This document shows, piece by piece, positions 18,393-27,185 of a stretch of 64,000 nucleotides of DNA. The first letter of the stretch is position 1, and every line of letters begins with the position of its first letter. The notes under the pieces are model-generated. The model saw only the letters and a list, made by a program, of their open reading frames with translations. It had not been told where the DNA came from and searched no databases. The DNA is taken from NCBI GenBank assembly GCA_963720765.1, contig CAVRGS010000004.1:1-64000 (forward strand). The letters run 5' to 3'. This stretch comes from DASUAS01 sp963720765. Lineage in GTDB: Bacteria; Actinomycetota; Acidimicrobiia; IMCC26256; DASPTH01. The position numbers and the translations under genes were made by a program.

Positions 18393-20063
18393 TCAGCCGG
18401 TGAAGTCGGGCTGGAGCGCGATCGGCTTGGGGATGACGACGACGTCGGGGCCCACCGCGGTGGCGTCGTAGGTGTTCGAGATCGCCAGTGCCGACACCGA
18501 CTGGCCGGGGACACCGGTGTCGGGGAGGGCGACGGTCTGCGCCCCGTTGACGGTGGCCACGGTGACCGCGGTGTTGACCCCGTCGACGGTCTCGGTGACC
18601 GCGCACGATGCCGGCGTGGGAATGTCGTCGTAGACGGCGGTGGCGGTGCCGATCGTCCCCGCCGGGACGACGAAGTCGGGCAGTGTGGTCGCGCCGCACA
18701 CCACCGTGATGCGCACCTCCGACTGCAACCCTGCGGCGGAGCCCTTCACCACCTTGCTCAGGTGCAATGACGCGGTCGCCGCTTCGTAGGTGTCGGTCAC
18801 CGGCAACGCGGTCACCGGATCGTTCGGTGTGGCGTCGCCGGCCAACGTGACCGTCTGCGTCGGGTTCGCGGTCGTGACCCGCACCGCGCCGTTCACCCCG
18901 TCGACGGTCTCGGTCACGTCACAGGTCGTGGGCGTGGGGATGTCGTCGTAGGTGGTCGACGTCGTCCCAGTGGCACCCGCGGGGATCACGAAGTCGGGCA
19001 GCGCGGTGTCGCCGCACGTGACCGCGATGGTCACGTCGGACTGCAACCCCGCGGCCGGACCGTCGACGGTCTTGCTCACGATCAACGACGCGGTGTCGAA
19101 GAAGTCGGCGCTCGCGTCGACGGTCGTGCTCACCTCACCGGCCTCGGCGAGGATGAGCTTCTGCGCGTCGTCGACGCCGGGGATGTTGTGCGCGTAGAGA
19201 TAGACGTTGCCGCTGGGGACGGCTGCGGTCGCGGTCGCGCTCAACGTGACGCTGCCGACGGAATCTCGGCGCAGCCAGATCTGGGTGCCGTTCGCGACCG
19301 CCGTGCCGTTGGCGATGGGCGTGGTGCCCGAGGCGTCGGCGAACATCAACCCGCCGGTGGCGCTCACCACCGCGTTCTCCTCCGGACTGACGACGGTGTA
19401 GGGACCCACCAACGACTGGATCGGCCCGCTGTCGGTGGCGGGGTCGATCTGCAGGCTCGGCGGCGGCGGGTTCACCAGCGGGCCGAGCGCGATCACGTTG
19501 TTCACGATCGCGGCGACGGTGTCGTGCAGCGGATCGCTCGTGCTGATCACGTAGTTGTCGCTGAAGTACCAGATCGCCGCCTGCACCGCGGCGGCGCGGT
19601 CGTTCACGTCCCCGAGCGCGGGCTGCGCGGGAACCGCGGGGTAGTAGTTGTTCAGCAGCTGCGCGACGTACCCGACGTTCGACACGTTGGCGGCGTCCCA
19701 CGTGCCGAGGTTGTAGCCGACACCGCCGAACGTGTCGGTGCGGATGTTGATGCAGTAGAGCAGCACGTCGGCGCCACCGTCGCCGGGGTCACCGAGGACG
19801 ACGCCGGCGAAGCCCTCGGCCTTGAAGGTGAACGGCGGATCGGTGGGGTTGGACGTGGGGAACGGCACGCTCGGGTCGGACACGCTGCCGATGGGTCCGA
19901 GGTACCCGATGACGCCGTGACCGGGACCGACGCCGTCCATCGTCAGCTGCGCGGGACCGTTGGCGGGGTCACCGGTGCGCTCGGGGTCGTACACCGCGTG
20001 GGCGACACCGGTGCCGACGACCAATGACGCGAGCAGAACGAGCAGCGTGACGAGCTTCCGCAT
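18393..20063 (-). CDS. Secreted thioester-domain (TED) surface protein
   Basis: Predicted surface adhesin-like protein, 556 residues. A signal peptide (1-23, cut after AHA) precedes a thioester domain with Cys104 in LLYCINI and Gln161 in AAVQAAIWYFSD, the pair known to form an internal thioester in Gram-positive adhesins. A middle beta region follows, then two near-identical ~105-residue repeats (325-427 and 430-532), each with two Cys, resembling DUF5979 domains. The C terminus (IALQPDFTG) lacks a clear sortase motif plus membrane helix, so anchoring is unclear. ATG 20063 is chosen for the signal peptide. Host or surface binding is inference. Confidence 0.8.
   Translation of the reverse strand: MRKLVTLLVLLASLVVGTGVAHAVYDPERTGDPANGPAQLTMDGVGPGHGVIGYLGPIGSVSDPSVPFPTSNPTDPPFTFKAEGFAGVVLGDPGDGGADVLLYCINIRTDTFGGVGYNLGTWDAANVSNVGYVAQLLNNYYPAVPAQPALGDVNDRAAAVQAAIWYFSDNYVISTSDPLHDTVAAIVNNVIALGPLVNPPPPSLQIDPATDSGPIQSLVGPYTVVSPEENAVVSATGGLMFADASGTTPIANGTAVANGTQIWLRRDSVGSVTLSATATAAVPSGNVYLYAHNIPGVDDAQKLILAEAGEVSTTVDASADFFDTASLIVSKTVDGPAAGLQSDVTIAVTCGDTALPDFVIPAGATGTTSTTYDDIPTPTTCDVTETVDGVNGAVRVTTANPTQTVTLAGDATPNDPVTALPVTDTYEAATASLHLSKVVKGSAAGLQSEVRITVVCGATTLPDFVVPAGTIGTATAVYDDIPTPASCAVTETVDGVNTAVTVATVNGAQTVALPDTGVPGQSVSALAISNTYDATAVGPDVVVIPKPIALQPDFTG
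18468..19091 (-). repeat. Two tandem ~310-bp coding repeats in the TED protein
   Basis: Units 18783-19091 and 18468-18776 encode two copies of the same domain: SLIVSKTVDGPAAGLQS / SLHLSKVVKGSAAGLQS, LPDFV.PAG, YDDIPTP and VTETVDGVN recur at the same spacing. They are domain-level duplications that keep the frame. Confidence 0.75.
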
Positions 20064-20189
20064 CGGCGCACAGTAACTGCGCACCGCGGCGCGGCGGTGC
20101 ACGTGCGTTGCGCGCCCTTCACGCAGCATGTCGGGCAACACACGATTTCGCCCGTCCGGCGGCGCCTGACGCGACCGAGTCGCGCGCGC

Positions 20190-21341
20190 TCAGAGCTTGT
20201 AGAAGGTGCGCGCGGTGGCGCCGACGATCTGGCGCTGCGACTCGTCGGGCAGCGGCTTCACCGCGTCGAACAGCTCGTCGACCACGCCGGGGATCTTGGC
20301 GTCGGGGTGCGGGTAGTCGGACGCCCACAGGATCTTGTCGGCCCCGAGGTGCTCGGCGGTGAACGCGAGCGCGACCTCGTCGGGATCGAAGCTGATCATG
20401 CACTGACGCGCGAACACCTCGCTCGGCAGCGTCTGCTGATCCGAGCTGCCGAAGATCTCGAACTGGTGGTCGAACCGCTGCAGCATCGGCACGATCCACC
20501 CGCCCGTTCCCTCGAGGAACGCGACGCGCAGGTTCGGATGCCGTTCGCAGATGCCGCCGAGCACGAAGTAGGCGACCGCCATCTGCAGGTCGAACGCGTT
20601 GGTGAGACCCTGGCGCAGCGCGAGCCCTTCGGTCGGGTTGACGACACCGTCGGCGAGGCCGAGCAGTCGACAGCTGTTCGCCATGTCGCCGTGGGGCGAC
20701 GGGTGCACGCCGATCGGGCAGTCGAGCGCGGCGGCCGCGGCCCAGAACGGGTCGTAGGCGGGATCGTTGAGCTTGAGGTCGCCGATGTAGCGCGCGGGAC
20801 GGATCATCACCGCCTTCGCGCCGAGGTCGGCGACGGCGCGCCGCATCTCGACGATCGCGGCCTCAGGATCCTGCAACGGGACCAGCGCGACCGGATACAG
20901 CCGGTCGGGATCGGCCGAGCAGTAGTCGTGCAGCCAGTTGTTGTAGGCGCGGCACGCGGCGCCGAAGATGTCGGCCTCTTCGATCCAGGTGAGCATCGCT
21001 GTCGGGTACAGCACCGCGACGTCGATGCCCTCGGCGTCCATGTCGACGAGGCGAGCGACGGGGTCGTGGCCGCCGGGCCGCGCCATCTTGTGCTTCGACT
21101 CCTCCTCCCAGTCGGTGTCGTCGGCCACCGCTTCCCAGTGGTCCTCGCCCTGCTCGGTGAGGAAGGTCGACGGCATGTCCGGATACGCACGCGTGATGCC
21201 GGTGGCCTGGACGTACCCGCCCACGCCCTGCGGGAGGAGCTCCCGGAACTCGGGCTCGGCGTACTCGCTCCACACCGAGTCGGGCTCGATCACGTGCCCG
21301 TCGGAGTCGATCACCTCGAAGCGCTCGTGCTGGTCGGACAT
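20190..21341 (-). CDS. Amidohydrolase (amidohydrolase_2 family)
   Basis: TIM-barrel metal hydrolase or decarboxylase, 383 residues. Visible motifs: IDSDGHVIEP at the N terminus, GVHPSPHG in the middle, FLEGTGGW and a catalytic-type Asp in ILWASDYPHPD. Substrate unknown. ATG 21341 has a GGGG ribosome site; it is the last gene of the UGSC operon, 67 bases after the CxxC protein. A second family member lies at 45302-46525. Association with UGSC genes suggests it acts on a product of that system (inference). Confidence 0.85.
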   Translation of the reverse strand: MSDQHERFEVIDSDGHVIEPDSVWSEYAEPEFRELLPQGVGGYVQATGITRAYPDMPSTFLTEQGEDHWEAVADDTDWEEESKHKMARPGGHDPVARLVDMDAEGIDVAVLYPTAMLTWIEEADIFGAACRAYNNWLHDYCSADPDRLYPVALVPLQDPEAAIVEMRRAVADLGAKAVMIRPARYIGDLKLNDPAYDPFWAAAAALDCPIGVHPSPHGDMANSCRLLGLADGVVNPTEGLALRQGLTNAFDLQMAVAYFVLGGICERHPNLRVAFLEGTGGWIVPMLQRFDHQFEIFGSSDQQTLPSEVFARQCMISFDPDEVALAFTAEHLGADKILWASDYPHPDAKIPGVVDELFDAVKPLPDESQRQIVGATARTFYKL

Positions 21342-21408
21342 GGCGAATCCCCTTGCTCGGCGTGCCACCACCCTTCTGCCTGGCCGCCGATCGCGCAAGC
21401 GGAGCGAC

Positions 21409-21693
21409 TCAGTGCGTGCCGACCGACCCGTCGTCACTCTCCTCGCGCGGGTCGATCAGCTCGACGGCGCGGAGGTCGGGATCGGACTCCTGCAGCCTCG
21501 AGCTGAGGATGTCGACGAGCAGATCCTTCGGCAGCACGCACTCGGGGCAGTCGGACGCGGACAGGTCGAGCTCGATCGTGACCTTCGACGCGCTCGCGTC
21601 GCGCACCACGAGCCGCGCGCCGTCGGGCTCGACGATGGCAGCAAGCTCGTCGAGGGTCGCCTGCGCAGCCGCACTCAGCACGGGTTGGCTCAC
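21409..21693 (-). CDS. Small CxxC protein of the UGSC operon
   Basis: Unrecognised 94-residue protein. It has a DCPECVLP motif (one CxxC) after a beta strand (KVTIELDLS) and an acidic C terminus, which recalls NifU-C-like domains but without firm similarity. The GTG at 21693 overlaps the stop of the 330-residue protein (GTGA), so it is translationally coupled. The CxxC suggests metal binding or redox exchange with the CGSC protein (inference). Confidence 0.65.
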   Translation of the reverse strand: MSQPVLSAAAQATLDELAAIVEPDGARLVVRDASASKVTIELDLSASDCPECVLPKDLLVDILSSRLQESDPDLRAVELIDPREESDDGSVGTH

Positions 21694-22682
21694 GCGCTCA
21701 CGATGCGTTCGTGCGTCGGGACGGCGAGGTGCGGCAGCAACAGCCACGACTGCGCGATCCCCGGACCACCGGCCGCGACGATCAGGATGTTCGCCGGTGA
21801 CGCGAGCGAGAGGTTGCGGTCGAAGCGTCCGGTCGCCTCGGCGGTGAGCATCGGGTAGAGGTGCTCGGCGATCTTCTCCTTGGTCCACCCGTCGTCGAGG
21901 AAGCGCCGCTGGTGCTCCAGCCCGACCACGAGCACGATGCCGCGATCATCGCCGGCCCACTCGTCGCGACCGAGGCCCTGCGTGCGCGCCACCTGCCAGA
22001 ACGTGTCGAGGATCGCGGTCGACTCGGCCCCGAACTCGAGGAGCGGCACCATGTTCATCACCGACTGCACCGTGACCACGCTCTCGTCGCGCGCGTAGCC
22101 GAGCTGCACGTGCAGCGGCGTCCAGTCGCTGCGCTCCTCGTCCTCACCGAAGCAGAACGAGTACCGCAGCGGCCAGCTCCACGTGGCGCGGTCGAGGACG
22201 TGCGGCACCGTCCGGCACACGTTGCGGATCACGAGCCGCAGCGCACGACCGATGGTGGCGTTGGCGCGGAAGCCGGGGCCGAAGCACGCCTGGCCGCACT
22301 CGACGTCGATCTCCGTGCGTACCGGACCGTTGACGATCACCGCGTGCGCGGCACCGGCAAGCGTTGCGGTCGTCGAGTGCGCGTTCGCCTTCGGCTGCAG
22401 GAACGCGCGCACCGTGGCGACGACGGTCGGGAAGTACTCGGGCCGACACCCGGCCATCACCGCGTTGATCGCGGTCTTCTCCGCGGTGACCTCCACGTTG
22501 CGCGTCGGCACCTCGCCGAGCACCAGGTCGGGCGCGAACCCGCCGAGCATCGCCGCGACACGCTCGGGGGTTGGCGGGATGACCGGCAACCCGTCGGTGA
22601 AGCCGCGCTCGAAGAAGTCTTCGATCGCGGCCGCGTCGTCGTCGTAGCTGTAGGCCGTAGACGTGGAGGGCGTGTCCGTCAC
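21690..22682 (-). CDS. UGSC-operon partner protein, 330 residues
   Basis: A soluble protein that I recognise only as a neighbour of UGSC-family genes. Landmarks are FTDGLPVIPPTPERVAAML near the N terminus, CRPEYFPTVVA, GPVRTEIDVECGQACFGPG (Cys pair) and a late GGPGIAQSW. GTG 22682 overlaps the stop of the UGSC gene. Four Cys in conserved-looking settings fit a redox or metal role. Function is unknown; co-translation implies a complex or sequential steps with the UGSC protein. Confidence 0.65.
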   Translation of the reverse strand: MTDTPSTSTAYSYDDDAAAIEDFFERGFTDGLPVIPPTPERVAAMLGGFAPDLVLGEVPTRNVEVTAEKTAINAVMAGCRPEYFPTVVATVRAFLQPKANAHSTTATLAGAAHAVIVNGPVRTEIDVECGQACFGPGFRANATIGRALRLVIRNVCRTVPHVLDRATWSWPLRYSFCFGEDEERSDWTPLHVQLGYARDESVVTVQSVMNMVPLLEFGAESTAILDTFWQVARTQGLGRDEWAGDDRGIVLVVGLEHQRRFLDDGWTKEKIAEHLYPMLTAEATGRFDRNLSLASPANILIVAAGGPGIAQSWLLLPHLAVPTHERIVSA

Positions 22683-23225
22683 TGCGGAGCGACGAGGGCA
22701 GCGCGCACGCGGTCGACGACGAGGTCGGCGATCCCCTCAGCCTCTTCCTTCAGCCACACTCCGGTGGGGTTGGCCGGGTAGCCGACGTCGACCATCGGGT
22801 AGTCGGTCGCGCCGACGAGACGCGCCAGCGCCTCGACCGCCGGGAGCAGCGCGGTGTGTCCCACGCAGACGCTCGGGATGCCGATCGCCTCGAGGTCGAG
22901 CGCGTCGCGCATCGACCGCGTGCTGCAACTGCCGCACCCACCGAAGCCGGTGACCGCCACGGTCGCGTGCTCGACGATCTCGGCCCATTGCTCGGGCCAC
23001 GGCGGCACCGCCACGCTCGGCTTCACCACCTTCACCACACCCGCGAGGCCGTCGGACTCGCGCAGCAGCTCGCCGAGGCGGTCGAACATCACCTCGGAGA
23101 TCCCGAGGCCGTTGGCCACGATGCCGAGCACCTGGCCTTCGAGGCTCCGGGGCCGGGGTGCCGAGCGCGAGGTGTGCACCGACGTCGACACCTCCCGTGG
23201 TCGGATCGAGTGCGAGCACCGTCAT
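22679..23225 (-). CDS. UGSC-family (seleno)protein, cysteine form (frameshifted)
   Basis: Member of the UGSC family, named for a Sec-Gly-Ser-Cys motif. Here the motif is CGSC (GFGGCGSCST, codons at 22925-22936, both Cys as TGC), so this is a non-selenium version. About 181 residues: the start ATG 23225 has an ideal GAGGAGG ribosome site and encodes VLALDPT, then LEGQVLGIVANGLG after removal of one base near 23150. Redox function is suggested by the Cys-x-x-Cys spacing. It heads an operon with three coupled genes downstream. Confidence 0.75.
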
Positions 23226-23317
23226 GTTGACCTCCTCGAGAGCACCGGCCGAGCCGCGGGCGAATCAGCCGGGAACGACATCCATCTTCACGCGGCCAGC
23301 GCCCGAGAGCAAGCTTC

Positions 23318-24881
23318 TCAGGCGACGACCGGAGCGGGGCCGACGATCCCGAGCTCCATCGCCCGCAGCGCGGCGCCGGCACGATTGGTCACGCCGAGCT
23401 TGGTGTACACGTGCTCGACGTGGTTGCCGACGGTCTTGACGCTGATGCCCAGCGTCGACGCGATCGCCTTGTTCGACTGCCCCTGCGCGAGCAGCCCGAG
23501 CACGTCGGCTTCGCGCGCCGTCAGTCCCGCGGGTCCTGCACTCGGCCGCGCTCTCGCGACCGCGTGCCCCGCCGCCGTGAGCACCGCGTCGACCACATTG
23601 CCGTCGAGCCGCCCCGCGTCGACCTCGGCGCGCAGCTCGCGCGCGGCATCCTCGGGGGTCGAACGCGTCGCGGTGGGGCCGCGGTTGCGTCATCGCGTGG
23701 TACGCGTCGGCGGCGGCGAGCAGACGCGCGGGCGTCGACAGCATCGGGCCGCCGATGCCACGGTGGTAGCCGGAACCGTCCATGCGCTCGTGGTGCGTGG
23801 CCGCGAGCAGCCCGATCCGGCGGAGCGGGTCGGGCCGCTGGAAGATGCGCTCCACGTAGTACACGTGCAGTCGCATCCGCTCCTGGTCGGTGGCGCTCAG
23901 CGGCCCCGGCTTGTTCCACACCGTTCCCGGCACGCCGAAGCGACCGAGGTCGTGCACCAGCGCGGCGCGGTGCACGAGCCGGGCCTCGTCGGGTGCGAGG
24001 GAGAGGAGCTCACCGGCGGCGGCGACGAGCGCGGCGGTGCCGCGGCAGTGACCGGCGAACCAGGTGCAGCGCAGGTCGCAGAAGTCGCCGATGGCCGCGA
24101 GGTCGTGGTCGAGCTCGTCGTCGGTCATCCGCGGCCGGGTGACGGGCTCGGCGTCGAGGAACTCGTCGACCGCCTCCACGTCGATGCCGGCGAACAAGCC
24201 GTCGGGATCGGTGCTCACCGCGGCGGCCACCGCGGGATCGAAGTGCGTGCCGGTGCGCGCCTGCACCATCTCCACGGCCTCGTCGAGCCCACCGAGTCGG
24301 TGCACCACCTCGCACGCCTCGGCCACGTGCGACACCCGCGCCGCGAGCGCGAGCCCGTCACCCCGCAGCTCGGAGGGAACACCTTTGCCGTCCCAGCGCG
24401 CGTAGGCCTGCTCCAGACCGGCGCGCACCTCGGGGGCGAGGCCGAGACGATCGGCGAACAGTCCTGCGGCCGCGCAGTGGTTGGCCATCTGCTCCATCAC
24501 CGGCTTGCCGCCGGTCGCCATGAGGCGGGTGGCCTGCGCGACCCGGTTGGCGGCTGAGCCCCCGGAACCGGCGCGGCGCATCATGAACATCCGCGCATCG
24601 AAGCCGGCGAGGTCCATCTGCACGACGTTGGCCCGGAAGTCGATGTCGTCGCCGAACAGCGCGGCGGACTTGTCGCCGAACACCGGACAGCCGACGTAGG
24701 TGAGGATGCTCACGTCGTAGAGCACCGCGAGGTCGGCGTCGTCGAGGCCGAGCCGTTCCCCGAGCCGCATGCCGATCCGGGCCGAACGGACCATGTGCTC
24801 GGCGGGCTGGCCGAATGCGAGGTCGGTGGCGAGCGAGAGCGCCATCAACAGCTCGTTGAGCCGAACTCCCGAATCCGACAC
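23318..24881 (-). CDS. Double HD-type phosphohydrolase with LuxR DNA-binding domain (frameshifted)
   Basis: Signal-responsive regulator of about 520 residues. The first half keeps a degenerate HD-GYP-like signature (RWDGKGVP, LAARVSHVAE). The second half has HDLGRFGVPG and HHERMDGSGYHRG, close to HD-GYP c-di-GMP phosphodiesterases but with GYH in place of GYP. The C-terminal LuxR domain reads LTAREADVLGLLAQGQSNKAIA...KTVGNHVEHVYTKLG. One base must be removed near 23660 (in a run of five G on the + strand) to join DAFDP to EDAARELRAEV. GTG 24881 is inferred. It could couple nucleotide hydrolysis to transcription. Confidence 0.8.
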
Positions 24882-25026
24882 AGGTGGACGATATCGCCGT
24901 CGCCGACAAGCGGGACAGAGGTGGGGTGAATGCCTCATGACGCACTCGGCCGTGATCCGTACGTTCGTGGTCGACACCACCACGACAGACCACCAGGCAG
25001 CCACACGCACGAGCAAGGAGGCGTCA

Positions 25027-25308
25027 ATGCCGAAGTACGTCATCGAACGGACCGTGCCCGGCGCCGGGCAGATGGACGGCACCGCACTGCAGGCGATCGC
25101 GGCGCGGTCGAACGCGGTGCTGCGAGAGATGGGCCCGGACATCCAGTGGGTCCAGAGCTACGTGAGCGACGACAGGATCACCTGCGTCTACTACGCGACC
25201 GACGCCGAGATCATCCGGGAGCACGCACGCCGCGGCGGGTTCCCGTGCGACGTGATCGAGCTCGTGCACACCACCATCGACCCGACGACGGCCGCGCCGC
25301 TCGCCTGA
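25027..25308 (+). CDS. DUF4242 small protein
   Basis: Compact 93-residue ferredoxin-like-fold protein, family DUF4242, which includes nickel-binding members. Sequence landmarks: KYVIERTVPGAG at the start, VQSYVSDDRITCVYYA and IREHARRGGFP. Start ATG 25027 has a strong AAGGAGG ribosome site. It lies 15 bases upstream of a methyltransferase gene, so the two likely form an operon. Metal binding is known for one relative only; the role here is unknown. Confidence 0.8.
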   Translation: MPKYVIERTVPGAGQMDGTALQAIAARSNAVLREMGPDIQWVQSYVSDDRITCVYYATDAEIIREHARRGGFPCDVIELVHTTIDPTTAAPLA

Positions 25309-25322
25309 GGAGGAGACACGAG

Positions 25323-26135
25323 ATGAACGCGAACAAGGCACTGTGGGAGAAGGGCGACTTCACGCGCATCGCCGCGAGCATGCGCGACAGCGGTGAGGCG
25401 CTGGTGAAGGAGCTCGGGATCACGAACGGCATGCCGGTGCTCGACCTGGGCTCGGGCGACGGCACCACCGCGCTGCCGGCGGCGCGCCTGGGCGCGGAGG
25501 TGCTCGCGGTCGACATCGCCAGCTACCTGGTGGCGGCCGGGAACCAGCGCGCGGCCGCGGAGGGGCTCGCGAACCTCCGGTTCCAGGAGGGCGACGCCAG
25601 CGATCTCTACTGCCTGGAGGACGAGTCGTTCGACCTCGTCGTCAGCATCTTCGGGGCGATGTTCGCGCCGAAGCCCGTCGACGTCGCCAAGGAGATGGTG
25701 CGCGTCACCCGTCCCGGTGGACGGATCGTGATGGGCAACTGGATCCCTGGCGACCCGACCCTCGTCGCGCAGCTCCTGCGCATCAGCGGCGCCTACTCAC
25801 CGCCGCCACCCGAGGGGTTCGTGAGCCCGGTGACGTGGGGCATCGAGGAGAACGTGGTCGAGCGCTTCGCGGAGGCGGGCGTGCACGCCGATCGGATCAC
25901 GTGCGAGCGGGCGACCTACACGTTCGTCGCGCCGATGTCGCCGGCCGCGTACCTCGGCGAGTTCCGTGACTACTACGGCCCGACGATGAACGCGTTCGCG
26001 GCGGCGGAGGCCGACGGGCGGGCCGACGACCTGTGGCGCGAGCTCGAGGAGCTCTTCACCGCGCAGAACACGAGCGGTGACGACGACACGACGGTGATCC
26101 CGGCGACCTTCCTCCAGGTCACGGTCCAGCTGTGA
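25323..26135 (+). CDS. Class I SAM-dependent methyltransferase
   Basis: Methyltransferase of 270 residues. The SAM-binding motif I is VLDLGSGDGTTA, followed by VLAVDIA (motif II), FQEGDASDLYCLEDESFDLVVS and RVTRPGGRIVMGNW. The acceptor is unknown. ATG 25323 follows GAGGAG. Expressed with the DUF4242 protein. The fold and motifs are those of UbiE/MenG-like enzymes, but no quinone pathway genes are near. Confidence 0.85.
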   Translation: MNANKALWEKGDFTRIAASMRDSGEALVKELGITNGMPVLDLGSGDGTTALPAARLGAEVLAVDIASYLVAAGNQRAAAEGLANLRFQEGDASDLYCLEDESFDLVVSIFGAMFAPKPVDVAKEMVRVTRPGGRIVMGNWIPGDPTLVAQLLRISGAYSPPPPEGFVSPVTWGIEENVVERFAEAGVHADRITCERATYTFVAPMSPAAYLGEFRDYYGPTMNAFAAAEADGRADDLWRELEELFTAQNTSGDDDTTVIPATFLQVTVQL

Positions 26136-26163
26136 CCGTGGGGCGGGGGCCGACGGGTGCGCG

Positions 26164-26604
26164 CTAGGTGCGCAGGGCGTTGCGGCGGCTGACGAACTCG
26201 GCTTCGTCGATCTCGCCCCGGGCGAAGCGGTCGGCGAGCACCTGCTCGGCGCTCGAGGCGCTCGTCGCGGACTCGAGCGTCGCCGCGTCGCTCCGGGACG
26301 TCGTGAAGTGGCGGACGAGGAGCACGACGGCGGTGATGATCAGCGCGAGGACGATCAGCACGACGAGGATGCGGAGGCCGGGGTGACCGCCGCCGCCGTG
26401 GCCGCCACGGAAGGGGCCGTCACCGCGGTGGTCGCCGTGGCCGCCGCGGTCGACGGCGCGCCCGACGACGAAGCCGGCGGCGAGGAGCACGAGACCGCCG
26501 AGCACCGCCAGCACCCAGGGGGCGACGTAGAACCCGCTGCGCCGCTCGGTCGGAGCGGGTTCGGGAGCGGCGGGCGGCGGCGTCTCGATCGTGGTCATCA
26601 TCAC
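26164..26604 (-). CDS. Membrane protein with SHOCT domain
   Basis: About 146 residues with two transmembrane helices (WVLAVLGGLVLLAAGFVVG and ILVVLIVLALIITAVVLLV) separated by a Gly/His-rich loop, and a C-terminal SHOCT motif (EQVLADRFARGEIDEAEFVSRRNAL). SHOCT mediates oligomerisation in many proteins. Start may be GTG 26604 or one of the two following ATG codons; the third (26598) has the best GGAG spacing. The His-rich loop could bind metal (guess). Confidence 0.8.
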   Translation of the reverse strand: MMMTTIETPPPAAPEPAPTERRSGFYVAPWVLAVLGGLVLLAAGFVVGRAVDRGGHGDHRGDGPFRGGHGGGGHPGLRILVVLIVLALIITAVVLLVRHFTTSRSDAATLESATSASSAEQVLADRFARGEIDEAEFVSRRNALRT

Positions 26605-26670
26605 TCCAGCTGGGGAACTTCCCTGTGAGCTAAGTCCACCACGCCTGAACGGTCGCTGAGGACCGGCGCC

Positions 26671-27069
26671 TCACACGAGGGTGCGGAGGCGGACCAGGAG
26701 GTGCAGGAGGATGCTCTCCTCGCGGCGGGCGTCGAACTCGATCTCGACGACCGGACATCCCGTCGTCCCTCGCCCGTGGGCGACCACGACCGCACGCATC
26801 ACGATCCCGACGTCGTCGCCGGCGATGGAGCTGATCTGGAGGAAGACCGGCTGACCGACATCACGGTCTCCGGGCGTGTCGCCGGGGGTGTCGCCGGGGA
26901 GCTCTCCTGCCAGCTCGATCAGGGCACCGGTGAGGGAGAGGTCGAGGACTCGGCACTCCGACCAGTTCGTCGCCGGATCGAGGCGGTACTGGGCGAGCCA
27001 GTCGATCGGGGCGCGCGACCGTGGTCCTTCATCGACTGCCACCGCTTCGAAACCGCCCACGTGTGTCAC
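26671..27069 (-). CDS. PilZ-domain protein
   Basis: About 132 residues with a PilZ-like fold that often binds c-di-GMP. The second signature is present (DLSLTGALIEL), while the N-terminal Arg motif is weak (RAPIDWLAQYRL). A short Gly-Asp-Thr-Pro repeat (GDTPGDTPGD) from 12-base tandem units sits in a loop. GTG 27069 is the likely start. With the degenerate HD-GYP regulator at 23318 it hints at local c-di-GMP signalling, but the key residues in both are imperfect. Confidence 0.65.
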   Translation of the reverse strand: MTHVGGFEAVAVDEGPRSRAPIDWLAQYRLDPATNWSECRVLDLSLTGALIELAGELPGDTPGDTPGDRDVGQPVFLQISSIAGDDVGIVMRAVVVAHGRGTTGCPVVEIEFDARREESILLHLLVRLRTLV

Positions 27070-27185
27070 CGCCTCATCGTCGGTCGATGGGAGGAACTTC
27101 TGTAGCCGCGCGTTCGCGCACCTCGAGGGGCTCGGCGGTCCGGGTCGACACCTGATGGGGCGGATGAACCCTCGCCACCCGACGC

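Noticed and set aside
22925..22936. Possible selenocysteine in the UGSC-family gene
   Set aside because: Both motif positions are TGC cysteine codons; no in-frame TGA and no Sec-insertion element is needed.
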